Assembly: GCA_035550795.1 (NCBI GenBank)
Contig: DASZOL010000111.1
Location: 98,952-162,951 of the forward strand
Length of the DNA: 64,000 nt
Reading direction: 5' to 3'
DNA from: DASRDR01 sp035550795
GTDB taxonomy: Bacteria > Methylomirabilota > Methylomirabilia > Rokubacteriales > DASRDR01
Part shown: in pieces, positions 9,014-17,290 of the stretch
Numbering within the stretch: the first letter of the stretch is position 1
Layout of the letters: each line of letters begins with the position of its first letter
Position numbers and translations under genes: made by a program
Notes under the pieces: model-generated
The model's database searches: none
The model's input: only the letters and a program-made list of their open reading frames with translations
What the model was told of the DNA's origin: nothing

Positions 9014-10684
9014 TCACACCGAGTCGCGCTCGATGCCGTAGACCTCGGTGCGCCGCCCGGGGCGGTCCAGACGAAGCCAGTACGAGCCGTGAGGCGCCAG
9101 CGTGAGCGCGTATGGGCGATCCGCGATGGCCGGGAATCGCGCCCCGCCCAAGAGCTCCACCGGGACGGCGCCCTGGAACTCCTTGAGGTCCAGCTCCACC
9201 GCCTCGGCCGCGGGGGCCAGGTTGTGGACGAGCAGGACGGTCTCCCCCCGGTACTCCCGGAGGTGGACCAGGACGCGCGTGTTGGTAGGCGCGAGGAATC
9301 GGAGGGTGCCCCGTCCGAAGACCTTCGAACGCTTGCGCGCCGTGACGAGCCTCCGGGTCCACCCGAGCAGCGACGAGCTCGCCCGACGCTGGGCTTCCAC
9401 GTTCACTACCTGGTAGCCGTACGGCGGGTCGACGATGAGCGGGCTGTACAGGCGCTCCGGCTCGGCGCGGGAAAATCCGGCGTTGCGCTCGGCCGACCAT
9501 TGCATCGGCGTGCGGACGCCGTGCCGGTCGCCGAGGTGCACGTTGTCGCCCATCCCGATCTCGTCGCCGTAGTAAATGATCGGCGTGCCCGGGAGGGTGA
9601 ACAGCAAGCTGTTGAGCAGCTGGATGCGAGCCCGGTCGTTCTCCAGGAGCGGAGCCAACCGCCGCCGGATGCCGATGTTCAGCTTCATGCGAGGGTCCTG
9701 CGCGTAAGCGTAGTACATGACGTCCCGTTCCGGATCCGTGCACATCTCGAGCGTCAGCTCGTCGTGGTTCCGGAGAAAGAGGCACCACTGGCAGGTCTCG
9801 GGGATCGGCGGCGTATGCAAGAACATGTCCGTGATCGGCCGCCGGTCCGCGCTGAAGACGGCCATGTACATCCGCGGCATCAGCGGGAAGTGGAAGGCCA
9901 TGTGAAACTCGTCGCCGTCGCCGAAGTAGGGGCGGACGTCCCGCGGCCACTGATTCGCCTCGGCCAGGAGGACGCGCCCTCGGTACTGGGTATCCAGGCT
10001 GGCGCGGAGTCGCTTGAGGAAGGCGTGGGTCTCGGGAAGGTTCTCGCAGTTCGTTCCCTCGCGCTCGAAGAGGTAGGGGACTGCGTCGCAGCGGAATCCG
10101 TCGAGGCCCTTGTCAAGCCAGAAGCGCATGGCGTCCAACATGGCCGTCTGGACCGCCGGGCTCTCGTAGTTCAGGTCGGGCTGGTGGCTGAAGAACCGGT
10201 GCCAGTAGTATGCCTTCGCCTCCGGGTCCCACGTCCAGTTGGACTTCTCCGTGTCGACGAAGATGATGCGCGCGTCCTGGTAGCGCCGGTCCGTGTCGCT
10301 CCAGACGTAGTAGTCGCGGTACGGCGAGTCCGGGGAGGACCGGGCCGACTGAAACCAGGGATGCCGGTCCGAGGTGTGATTGACGACCAGGTCGGCGATC
10401 ACCCGCAGGCCGCGACGGTGGGCCTCGCCAATGAAGGCCTCGAAGTCCGCCATCTTCCCGTAGAGGGGCGAGACCTCCCGGTAGTCGTCGATGTCGTACC
10501 CATCGTCCCGGAGCGGCGACGGGTAGAAGGGCAGGAGCCACAGGCAGTCGACGCCCAGGTCCTGGATGTAGTCGAGCCGCTGGGTGAGACCTGGGAAGTC
10601 GCCCACGCCGTCGTCGTTCGAGTCCTGGAACGCCTTGACGTGGACCTCGTAGAAGACGGCGTCCTTGTACCAGAGGTCATCCAC
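9014..10684 (-). CDS. treS: Trehalose synthase (maltose alpha-D-glucosyltransferase, TreS), GH13
   Basis: A 556-residue GH13 enzyme that interconverts maltose and trehalose. The opening W-Y-K-D-A-V-F-Y-E-V-H-V-K-A-F-Q is diagnostic of TreS. The four GH13 regions are D-L-V-V-N-H-T-S (from residue 98), G-F-R-C-D-A-V-P (nucleophile Asp200), L-L-A-E-A-N-Q-W-P (acid/base Glu242) and F-L-R-N-H-D-E-L (Asp308). The C-terminus is a short beta-sandwich with no maltokinase fused. GTG start at 10684; an ATG four bases inside is out of frame. It lies 108 bases after glgE and 24 bases before glgM. In the operon it turns trehalose into maltose for the downstream maltokinase. Confidence 0.95.
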   Translation of the reverse strand: MDDLWYKDAVFYEVHVKAFQDSNDDGVGDFPGLTQRLDYIQDLGVDCLWLLPFYPSPLRDDGYDIDDYREVSPLYGKMADFEAFIGEAHRRGLRVIADLVVNHTSDRHPWFQSARSSPDSPYRDYYVWSDTDRRYQDARIIFVDTEKSNWTWDPEAKAYYWHRFFSHQPDLNYESPAVQTAMLDAMRFWLDKGLDGFRCDAVPYLFEREGTNCENLPETHAFLKRLRASLDTQYRGRVLLAEANQWPRDVRPYFGDGDEFHMAFHFPLMPRMYMAVFSADRRPITDMFLHTPPIPETCQWCLFLRNHDELTLEMCTDPERDVMYYAYAQDPRMKLNIGIRRRLAPLLENDRARIQLLNSLLFTLPGTPIIYYGDEIGMGDNVHLGDRHGVRTPMQWSAERNAGFSRAEPERLYSPLIVDPPYGYQVVNVEAQRRASSSLLGWTRRLVTARKRSKVFGRGTLRFLAPTNTRVLVHLREYRGETVLLVHNLAPAAEAVELDLKEFQGAVPVELLGGARFPAIADRPYALTLAPHGSYWLRLDRPGRRTEVYGIERDSV

Positions 10685-10792
10685 GGCAGGCGTTCTCCAC
10701 GAGCGGCCGGCGGGCAGTCGGCCGCCGCCTCGGTCGGCGACCGCACCCCGCGCCCTCGCGCCGGAAGGGTGAAGGGCTGCGGCCGCCGGGTC

Positions 10793-12784
10793 TCAGTAAC
10801 ACGGCGTGCCGTAGGCGCGCTGGCCGAAGCGCTGGATGCGGAAGATCGCCGCGGGCTCCACCCGAGGATCCAGGCGGATGGGCTGGGTGTGGCCCCTCCA
10901 GAGGTGGCGTGCGTCCGTGACCAGCTCGTGGGCCTGGAAGGATTCGTCAGCCCGGATCCCGAGCGCGTCGAGAGGGAGGCGCACCTGCGCTTCGTGCGGC
11001 GCGAAGGGGTCGAGGTTGACCGCCACGACGATGACGTTCGTCCCCTCCTCGCTGCGCTTGCCGTAGCACAGGACGTGGTCGCCGTCGTTCTCGTAGAAGG
11101 CGAGGTTCCGGTACTCGTGGAGGGCCGGGTTCTCCCGCCGGATCTGGTTGAGGCGCGCCACGTATGCCCGGATGTTCCCCGGGGCCTCCGCGTCGCGGGT
11201 CTTGATCTGGTACTTCTCCGAGTCGAGGTACTCCTCGGTGCCGGGGATGGCCGCGCTCTCGCAGAGCTCGTAGCCGCTGTAGATGCCGTACAGGGACGAC
11301 AGCGTCGCCGCGAGGGCCAGCCGCATCTTGAACGCCGGCGGGCCGCCCTGCTGAAGAATGGGCGGAAGGATGTCCGGCGTGTTCGTGAAGAAGTTCCCGC
11401 GGAAGTACTCCGCCATCTCCCCGCTCGTCAGCTCGGTCAGGTAGTCGATGAGCTCCTGCTTGAAGTTCCGCCACGTGAAGTAGGTGTACGACTGGGAGAA
11501 GCCCACCTTTGCGAGCGCCTGCATGACCCGGGGCCGCGTGAACGCTTCGGCGAGGAAGATGACGTCCGGGTAGACGGCCTGGACTTCGGCGATCAGCCAG
11601 GCCCAGAACGGGATCGGCTTGGTGTGGGGGTTGTCCACGCGGAAGATTCGGACCCCCTGCTCGATCCAGAAGAGGAGAACGCCCTTCGCCTCCTCCCACA
11701 GCGCTTCGCGCTCCCGGCCGTAGAAGTTCAGGGGATAGATGTCCTGGTACTTCTTCGGTGGGTTCTCCGCGTACTTGATCGTTCCGTCCGGACGGTGGTG
11801 GAACCACTCCGGGTGCTCCGTCACCCAAGGGTGGTCCGGCGAGCACTGGAGGGCGAAGTCGAGCGCGATCTCGATTCCGTGCTCCCGGGCGGCGCGGAGG
11901 AAGGCCCGGAAGTCTGCCAGCGTCCCGAGGGCGGGGTCGATGGCCTTGTGGCCGCCGTGCTCGTTGCCGATTGCCCACGGCGAGCCAGGGTCGTCGGGGC
12001 CCGCCTTGAGCGCGTTGTTGCGCCCCTTGCGAAAGCTTCGGCCGATCGGATGGATCGGCGGCAGGTAGACCACGTCAAAGCCCATGCCGGCGATCTCCGG
12101 CAGGCGCTCGATGCAGTCCCGGAACGTGCCGTGACGGCCGGGCACCCGGCTCTGCGATCGGGGGAACAGCTCGTACCAGGCGGCGAACCGGGCCAGCGGC
12201 CGGTCCACGACCACCTCGAGCTCCCGGTCATACCGCGTCGCCGCTCCCCGGTCCGGGTAGGCGTTGAGGATCTCGGCGACCTCCTCGTTGAGAAGCAGGC
12301 GCGCACGCCGGTCGGCGTCGGTCACCGTCTCGAACTCGCTCAGGCGCGCCTCGAGCCGGCGCCGATCGGTCCCCATGACGCGTGCGAGAGCGCCCCGCAG
12401 GAGGGCGGCGCCTTCCAGCAGCTCGCTCGCCACGTCCATGCTCGCCTCCAGCCGCTTCCGGAGGTCGTCGGCCCAGCTCCGGTAAGCGTCCGGCCAGGCC
12501 TCGATCGTGTAGACGTAGCGCGTGTTCTCCTCCAGGAGAAAGCGACCGAGCCACCGGTCGTTGCCGATGGGCTCCATGCGCACCTCGTGCCACGCCGTGT
12601 CCTTCGCGGTCCGGTAGCGCAGCACGGCGGCCAGGCCTCCGTGGCCCTCGTGGAGGATGTCCGCCGCGACTTCGAGCGTGTCGCCGACCTCGCGCTTGAC
12701 GGGGAACCGCCCCCCGTCCAGCTCGGGCTGGACGTCGCCGATCCAGACGCTGCGGACGTCGCCGCGCGGCGACCGATTTGCCAT
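10793..12784 (-). CDS. glgE: Alpha-1,4-glucan:maltose-1-phosphate maltosyltransferase (GlgE), GH13_3
   Basis: A 663-residue enzyme that transfers maltosyl units from maltose-1-phosphate to linear alpha-1,4-glucan. An N-terminal beta domain and helical bundle are followed by the (beta/alpha)8 barrel, with W-Y-E-L-F-P-R-S at the start of the catalytic part. Other motifs are Y-L-P-P-I-H-P-I-G, F-R-V-D-N-P-H-T-K-P (nucleophile Asp384) and F-L-A-E-A-F-T-R-P (acid/base Glu413), all GlgE-specific. ATG at 12784 is preferred because GCGAGGTGCC precedes it; an in-frame ATG at 12799 would add five residues. It sits 93 bases after otsB. No branching enzyme GlgB lies in the window, so the product may be linear here or the branching gene is elsewhere. 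Confidence 0.95.
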   Translation of the reverse strand: MANRSPRGDVRSVWIGDVQPELDGGRFPVKREVGDTLEVAADILHEGHGGLAAVLRYRTAKDTAWHEVRMEPIGNDRWLGRFLLEENTRYVYTIEAWPDAYRSWADDLRKRLEASMDVASELLEGAALLRGALARVMGTDRRRLEARLSEFETVTDADRRARLLLNEEVAEILNAYPDRGAATRYDRELEVVVDRPLARFAAWYELFPRSQSRVPGRHGTFRDCIERLPEIAGMGFDVVYLPPIHPIGRSFRKGRNNALKAGPDDPGSPWAIGNEHGGHKAIDPALGTLADFRAFLRAAREHGIEIALDFALQCSPDHPWVTEHPEWFHHRPDGTIKYAENPPKKYQDIYPLNFYGREREALWEEAKGVLLFWIEQGVRIFRVDNPHTKPIPFWAWLIAEVQAVYPDVIFLAEAFTRPRVMQALAKVGFSQSYTYFTWRNFKQELIDYLTELTSGEMAEYFRGNFFTNTPDILPPILQQGGPPAFKMRLALAATLSSLYGIYSGYELCESAAIPGTEEYLDSEKYQIKTRDAEAPGNIRAYVARLNQIRRENPALHEYRNLAFYENDGDHVLCYGKRSEEGTNVIVVAVNLDPFAPHEAQVRLPLDALGIRADESFQAHELVTDARHLWRGHTQPIRLDPRVEPAAIFRIQRFGQRAYGTPCY

Positions 12785-12877
12785 GGCACCTCGCTCCATG
12801 CCGTCTCGGCGGCGGGACCGGGCAGGGAGGAGCCCCCGCCCTCGATCCCATGGATTCCAGGATAGCGCGTCCCCGGC

Positions 12878-13654
12878 TCAGAGGGGTGGGGCGTCGGCGA
12901 CGGCGCGGAGGAGCGCTCGGACCTGGGGCACCCCGGCGAGCCGGATGGAGGCCTGCGAGGGCTCCGGGCCCACGTGGACCGCGAGGGCACCCGGGGGCAA
13001 CGCGGCGAACAGGTCCTCGTCCGTCCGATCGTCGCCGAGGGCCACGATCAACGCTCCCGCCGGCGCCCGCGCCAGGAAGGACGGGACGAGCCGTCCCTTG
13101 TGGACTCCGCGGGCCACGACCTCGACCACCTTCGCCCCGGGCAGGATCTCGGCCGGGGAGGATCGGAGGAGGAGCGTCAGCTCGGACCTGAGGGCCCGAG
13201 CCCGGGCCGGCCCCACGTGCGGATCGGCGAGCCGGTAGTGCCAGGCAAGCCCGACGCTCTTGTCCTCGACGAACGCCCCCGACGTGCGCTCCGCAAAGGT
13301 CTGCATCAGGGCGAGCACCGCCGGACGCCAGTCCGGGGAGGGAGCGACCCCGGCTGTCCACGTCGAGGCGCCCGGCATCCGGGAGGAGAAGCCGTGCTCG
13401 GCGTGCAGGCCGATCGGGAGAGCGCCGAGCCAGCGCTTCAGCGTCTCGCGCGGCCGGCCGCTGACGACGTGGACTTCGGTGGACGGCCGGGTCGCGAGCC
13501 TGCGGAGCAGGCAGATCAGCTCGTCGTCGGGCTCGGCAAGCTCCGGCGTCGGCGCGAAGGGGACGAGGGTGCCGTCGTAGTCGAGCAGGAGGAAGAGGAC
13601 GGGAGCCGCCTGGAGCTGCGTCACCAGGGCGGCAACTGCGCGCGAGGAGTGCAT
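12878..13654 (-). CDS. otsB: Trehalose-6-phosphate phosphatase (OtsB), HAD family
   Basis: A 258-residue HAD phosphatase. Motif I L-L-L-D-Y-D-G-T-L-V-P-F holds Asp25 and Asp27. The A-E-H-G-F-S-S-R segment and the motif IV stretch A-L-G-D-D-R-T-D-E-D-L-F are typical of trehalose-phosphatases. It is the first gene of the minus-strand trehalose/glucan run; a perfect inverted repeat lies 49 bases upstream of its ATG. The synthase partner OtsA (GT20) is not in the window, while the alternative trehalose producer TreT is. It could instead dephosphorylate another sugar phosphate such as glucosyl- or mannosyl-3-phosphoglycerate, given the MGS-like gene downstream. The motif pattern favours OtsB. Confidence 0.88.
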   Translation of the reverse strand: MHSSRAVAALVTQLQAAPVLFLLLDYDGTLVPFAPTPELAEPDDELICLLRRLATRPSTEVHVVSGRPRETLKRWLGALPIGLHAEHGFSSRMPGASTWTAGVAPSPDWRPAVLALMQTFAERTSGAFVEDKSVGLAWHYRLADPHVGPARARALRSELTLLLRSSPAEILPGAKVVEVVARGVHKGRLVPSFLARAPAGALIVALGDDRTDEDLFAALPPGALAVHVGPEPSQASIRLAGVPQVRALLRAVADAPPL

Positions 13655-13702
13655 GCCGACATCGAAGATGATAGCACCGCGCCCGCGGGGCGTCAGGGTC
13701 GG

Positions 13703-13736
13703 CGGTAGTGCGTCAGTTTGCTATGACGCACTACCG
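13703..13736. promoter_or_regulatory. Perfect 13-bp inverted repeat upstream of otsB (candidate operator)
   Basis: Arms at 13703-13715 (CGGTAGTGCGTCA) and 13724-13736 are exact reverse complements, separated by 8 bases. The centre lies about 65 bases upstream of the otsB ATG, where a regulator would act on the trehalose/glucan operon. No T-run follows on either strand, so it is a poor intrinsic terminator. The rest of 13655-13976 shows no convincing gene. It is also 240 bases beyond the end of the SDR operon read from the right, so a role as an mRNA 3' hairpin is possible. Confidence 0.55.
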
Positions 13737-13976
13737 GGTCGGCTGGTCGGTTACCTGCTGACCCTCTCGGCGGCGGCCATCGCCGAGACGGGCACGCTTG
13801 TCGCTCGGCGCGCCCACGGACGGGGGCCCCTCGCTGGGCTCTATCGCGCGCTGTTTCGCCGACCGGCGTGTCGGCAGCGGTGATGCTTCTCGTCTTCTCG
13901 ATGTCGGGCGATCTGAGGCCCCAGTGCTCGGCGCCGCCGCCGCGCCCGGGGCCGGCCGCTGCCTCGGCCGGCGCGG

Positions 13977-14759
13977 CTACCAGGCGGTGTAACCCCCGTC
14001 GATGACCAGGACCGCCCCCGTCATGTAGCGGGAAGCGTCGCTTGCCAGGTAGACGCCGAGGGGCCCGAGGTCCTCGGGCCGGCCGAGCTCGCCCATCGGA
14101 ATCTGCGCCTTGAACGAGTCCATCATCGCCGGCTTGAGACGGCTCCAGCGAAGGTTGGACTCGGTGAGGAACGCTCCGGGCGCGATCGCGTTGACGGTGA
14201 CCCGGTGGGGCGCCCAGTCGGCAGCCACCGTGCGCGTCAGGTGGATCACGGCGGCCTTGCTGGTTTCGTAGCTCCGCCCGCCGATGCCTCGGCTGGCCAC
14301 CATGCCCGACACGGAGGCGACATTGATGATCCGGCCGCCCTGCCCGCGCCGGACCATGGCGCCGCCGATCAGCTTCGTGCAGATGAACGTGCTCGTCAAG
14401 TTGAGGTCGACGCTCTCCTGCCACTGCTCGAGCTCGAGATCCTCGGTCGGGATGTCGAAGCGGCGCCCGCCGACGTTGTTGACCAGTATGTGAACCGGGC
14501 CATGCTGCTCGAGGGCGATGCGGCACGCGCGCTCTGCCTCGAGCGCCTGGCTGACGTCGGCCTGGATCAGGACGACGCTGCGACCGCGGCGTTCGACGTC
14601 GGCCCCGGCCGCCTCGAGCGCGGGGCGGTCGCGACCGACTATGATGACGTCGGCTCCCGCCTCCGCCATGGCCAGCGCCATCTCGCGCCCCAGTCCACGG
14701 CTGCCGCCGGTGACGAAGCAGCGCTTCCCGTCGAGGCGGAAGCGGTCGAGCACGCCCAT
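13977..14759 (-). CDS. SDR-family NAD(P)-dependent oxidoreductase
   Basis: A 260-residue classical short-chain dehydrogenase. The cofactor motif T-G-G-S-R-G-L-G is at 17-24, N-N-V-G at about 94-97, and the catalytic residues are Ser151, Tyr164 and Lys168 (Y-E-T-S-K). The C-terminal I-D-G-G-Y-T-A-W closes the fold. The Arg in the glycine loop and the R-D-R after beta2 leave NAD versus NADP preference open. It is the last of three minus-strand genes (RidA, SDR, SDR), 7 bases after the second SDR. The pairing of two SDRs with a RidA protein suggests a small catabolic unit, but the substrate is not recognisable; 3-oxoacyl reductase or gluconate 5-dehydrogenase activities are typical of such sequences. 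Confidence 0.88.
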   Translation of the reverse strand: MGVLDRFRLDGKRCFVTGGSRGLGREMALAMAEAGADVIIVGRDRPALEAAGADVERRGRSVVLIQADVSQALEAERACRIALEQHGPVHILVNNVGGRRFDIPTEDLELEQWQESVDLNLTSTFICTKLIGGAMVRRGQGGRIINVASVSGMVASRGIGGRSYETSKAAVIHLTRTVAADWAPHRVTVNAIAPGAFLTESNLRWSRLKPAMMDSFKAQIPMGELGRPEDLGPLGVYLASDASRYMTGAVLVIDGGYTAW

Positions 14760-14766
14760 CGAAGGC

Positions 14767-15534
14767 CTACTGGGCTCGCGTCGTGACGCCGTTGAGCGCG
14801 AGTCGCCCGCCGTCGGCGTAGATCGTGGTGCCCGTCACGTACGACGCCTCGTCCGAGGCGAGAAACACCGCGACGCTCGCGATCTCGTCGGCCTCCGCGA
14901 TGCGCCCGAGCGGGGTCCTCATGAGGAACCGGTCAATCATGCCGGGCAGGCTGAAGAAGCCGGCGTTGATGGGCGTATTGACCGTGCCCGGGCCGATGCC
15001 GTTGACGCGGATACCGTGCGCCGCGAGGGCCACTGCCATGCCCTTGGTCAGCATGGAGATGCCGCCCTTGGAGGCGGCGTAGTGGACCAGCACCGGGTGC
15101 GCCACGACCGCGTTGACGGAGCTCATGTTGATGATCGTCCCGCGGGTGCCGGCCTGCACCATCTGCCGCGCGGCGGTCTGGCCGCAGAGGAACGTGCCCT
15201 TGAGGTTCACGCGGATCACGCGGTCGAACTCTTCCTCGGTGAGATCCAGGAAGGGGATCTCGGCCTGGACCGCTGCGTTGGCGACCATGCAGTCGAGCTG
15301 TCCGAAGCGCTCGACGGTGCGGGTGATCAGGCGCCGGACCTCCCCGGCGTCCCCGACATCGGTCGGGACGGCGAGCGCCGCCGTTCCAAGCCTGGCCGCC
15401 TCGGCCTTCACCTCGGCAGACAGCCGGTCGGCGAGCACGACACGCGCTCCCTCCTTGACGAACCGCTGGGCGATCGCAAGCCCGATTCCTCGCGCCGCAC
15501 CGGTGACGACGACAACCTTGCCCTGGAGCCGCAT
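14767..15534 (-). CDS. SDR-family oxidoreductase
   Basis: A 255-residue short-chain dehydrogenase: T-G-A-A-R-G-I-G at 11-18, an Asp after beta2 (V-L-A-D-R) suggesting NAD(H), and catalytic Ser139, Tyr152 and Lys156 (Y-A-A-S-K). The closing Y-V-T-G-T-T-I-Y-A-D-G-G is normal for the family. The ATG at 15534 shares one base with the stop of the RidA gene (TGATG), so translation is probably coupled. The frame stays open much further upstream, but that part overlaps RidA in another frame and has no SDR homology. The substrate is unknown. Confidence 0.88.
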   Translation of the reverse strand: MRLQGKVVVVTGAARGIGLAIAQRFVKEGARVVLADRLSAEVKAEAARLGTAALAVPTDVGDAGEVRRLITRTVERFGQLDCMVANAAVQAEIPFLDLTEEEFDRVIRVNLKGTFLCGQTAARQMVQAGTRGTIINMSSVNAVVAHPVLVHYAASKGGISMLTKGMAVALAAHGIRVNGIGPGTVNTPINAGFFSLPGMIDRFLMRTPLGRIAEADEIASVAVFLASDEASYVTGTTIYADGGRLALNGVTTRAQ

Positions 15535-15932
15535 CAGCGACCCTCGACGAAGGCGATCGCCTCGATCTCGATCAGGTAGTCTGGGTGAGCCAGCGCGGGG
15601 GTCGTGATCAGCGTCGAGGCCGGGAGCTTGGGCCCGAAGAACCCCTCGCGAATCGGGACGAGGTCTTGTCGGTAGCGCACGTCGGTGAGGAAGAAGGTCA
15701 GCTTCACGACGTCGGCGAGGGTGCCGCCTCCCGCCTCGACCATGCCCTTGACGTTCTTGAGCGCCTGCCGGGCCTGGGCGGGGAAGTCGCCCCGGCCCAC
15801 GAGGCGTCCCTTGGCGTCCATGGCGATCTGGCCCGAGATGTAGAGGGTCGTGCCGGGTCCGCTGACCTTGACACCCTGGCAGTACGAGGACGGGTCGAAC
15901 ACGCTCTTGGCGCAGTAGCGTTGCTTGGGCAT
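15534..15932 (-). CDS. RidA/YjgF-family protein
   Basis: A 132-residue RidA-family protein. Family landmarks include Y-I-S-G-Q-I-A-M-D-A-K-G, the Q-A-R-Q-A-L-K-N-V-K helix, V-V-K-L-T-F-F-L-T-D, and the closing L-I-E-I-E-A-I-A-F-V. RidA proteins hydrolyse reactive enamines and imines; many homologues next to catabolic operons have related deaminase-type roles. ATG at 15932 has CGGAGGTCCCG directly upstream. It is first in the RidA-SDR-SDR unit and is transcribed divergently from the acyl-CoA dehydrogenase. The 161-base gap between them should hold both promoters, though no clear -10/-35 pair was found. Confidence 0.88.
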   Translation of the reverse strand: MPKQRYCAKSVFDPSSYCQGVKVSGPGTTLYISGQIAMDAKGRLVGRGDFPAQARQALKNVKGMVEAGGGTLADVVKLTFFLTDVRYRQDLVPIREGFFGPKLPASTLITTPALAHPDYLIEIEAIAFVEGR

Positions 15933-16093
15933 CGGGACCTCCGAGTGTGGGGTGGCGCCGCGCCGCGGTGCCCGCCGATTCTCGGCCAGGAACACCCGGC
16001 GCGCAAGTCGCGCCTCGACCGGTGTCGCGCCTCGACGGCAGGGCGTGCGTCTCCTTGACCGTCCCATCCGCGTGTGCTACCACACGCCTGACG

Positions 16094-17290
16094 ATGGATT
16101 TCGCGTTCTCGCCCGCCGAGGAGTCGTTTCGCGCCGAGCTGCGTGAATGGCTCGATCGCGAGCTGCCCGCTCACCGCACGGAGTGGCCCGCGACGGACGA
16201 CGAGTTCACGCTCCATCCCGACCGGTCGTTCGACGCATGCCTGGCCTGGCACAAGCGCCTTCACCGCGGGCGATGGGTCGGCGTCGCCTGGCCCCAGGCG
16301 TACGGGGGACGGGGCGCCAGCCTGGTCGAGCAGATGGTCTTCCAGGAGGAGATGGTGCGCGCCGGTGCCCCGCCAGGCGTGAACACGATCGGGCTCATGC
16401 TGGCCGGCCCGGGCATCATGGAGTGGGGTACCGAGACGCAGCGGCACCGCTTCCTGCCACCGATCCTCGCGGCCGAGGACATCTGGTGCCAGGGCTTCTC
16501 CGAGCCTGGGGCGGGGTCCGACCTCGCGGCGCTCGGGACCCGCGCGATCCTGGACGGCGAGACGTTCCGGGTCTCGGGCCAGAAGGTCTGGACCTCGAAC
16601 GCCCACCGGAGCCACTGGTGCCTCCTCCTCGTCCGCACGGATCCCGCCGCGCCGCGCCACGAGGGCATCTCGTGTCTGCTCGTGGACATGCGCAGTCCCG
16701 GCATCACGGTCCGGCCGCTGGTGCAGCTGACCGGGGACGCCGAGTTCAACGAGGTGTTTTTCGACGACGTGCGGGTACCGCGCAACCACCTGCTGGGGCC
16801 GCTCCACGCCGGCTGGAAGGTGGCCATCACGGTGCTCATGTACGAGCGGACGGGTCTCGGGAACCAGACGACGCTGCATCACTTCACGCGCTGCCTGCTC
16901 GACCTGGCGCGTCAGGTGCCGAGGGGCGACGGACCGGCCTCGAAGGACCCGGTGGTGCGCCAGGCGCTCGCCCGGTGCTGGATCGACACTGAGACGCTCC
17001 GGCTCACGAGCCTCCGCTCCTTGACGCGCCGCCTTCGCGGCGAGACGCCGGGCCCGGAGAGCTCGGTGCTGAAGCTCGCGTACAGCGAGGCGTACGTGCG
17101 AATGGCGGAGGCGGCGAGCGCCTTGCTCGGCGTCCGGGGTCAGCTCTGGCGAGGCGTGCACGGGGCGCCGGACAACGGCCGGTGGGCGTTCCAGTCGTTG
17201 TTCGCGCGGCGCTTCGCGATCGCGGGCGGGACCTCGGAGATCCAGCGCAACATCATCGGCGACCGCGTGCTGGGACTGCCACGGTCGTGA
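16094..17290 (+). CDS. Acyl-CoA dehydrogenase (FadE type), catalytic Glu position altered
   Basis: A 398-residue FAD-dependent acyl-CoA dehydrogenase. Visible features are W-P-x-x-Y-G-G-R-G-A-S in the N-terminal helical domain, F-S-E-P-G-A-G-S-D-L-A in the middle beta domain, and G-G-T-S-E-I-Q-R-N-I-I-G-D-R-V-L-G near the C-terminus. In the common Y-E-G-T-S-E-I-Q motif the Glu is the catalytic base; here the residues are A-G-G-T. This occurs in some heteromeric or unusual FadE enzymes whose base lies elsewhere. A longer upstream frame exists, but ATG at 16094 gives the normal family start (M-D-F-A-F-S-P-A-E-E). Its stop overlaps the phosphatase start (GTGA), so the two are co-translated. Confidence 0.9.
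   Translation: MDFAFSPAEESFRAELREWLDRELPAHRTEWPATDDEFTLHPDRSFDACLAWHKRLHRGRWVGVAWPQAYGGRGASLVEQMVFQEEMVRAGAPPGVNTIGLMLAGPGIMEWGTETQRHRFLPPILAAEDIWCQGFSEPGAGSDLAALGTRAILDGETFRVSGQKVWTSNAHRSHWCLLLVRTDPAAPRHEGISCLLVDMRSPGITVRPLVQLTGDAEFNEVFFDDVRVPRNHLLGPLHAGWKVAITVLMYERTGLGNQTTLHHFTRCLLDLARQVPRGDGPASKDPVVRQALARCWIDTETLRLTSLRSLTRRLRGETPGPESSVLKLAYSEAYVRMAEAASALLGVRGQLWRGVHGAPDNGRWAFQSLFARRFAIAGGTSEIQRNIIGDRVLGLPRS

Noticed and set aside
7967..12865. A very long plus-strand open frame (over 1600 codons) antisense to glgM, treS and glgE
   Set aside because: Very GC-rich DNA opens antisense frames; the translation has no domain pattern, and the opposite strand holds clear enzyme families with motifs.
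13653..13883. Short plus-strand frame between otsB and the SDR gene
   Set aside because: No ribosome site, no family pattern, and it crosses the perfect inverted repeat.
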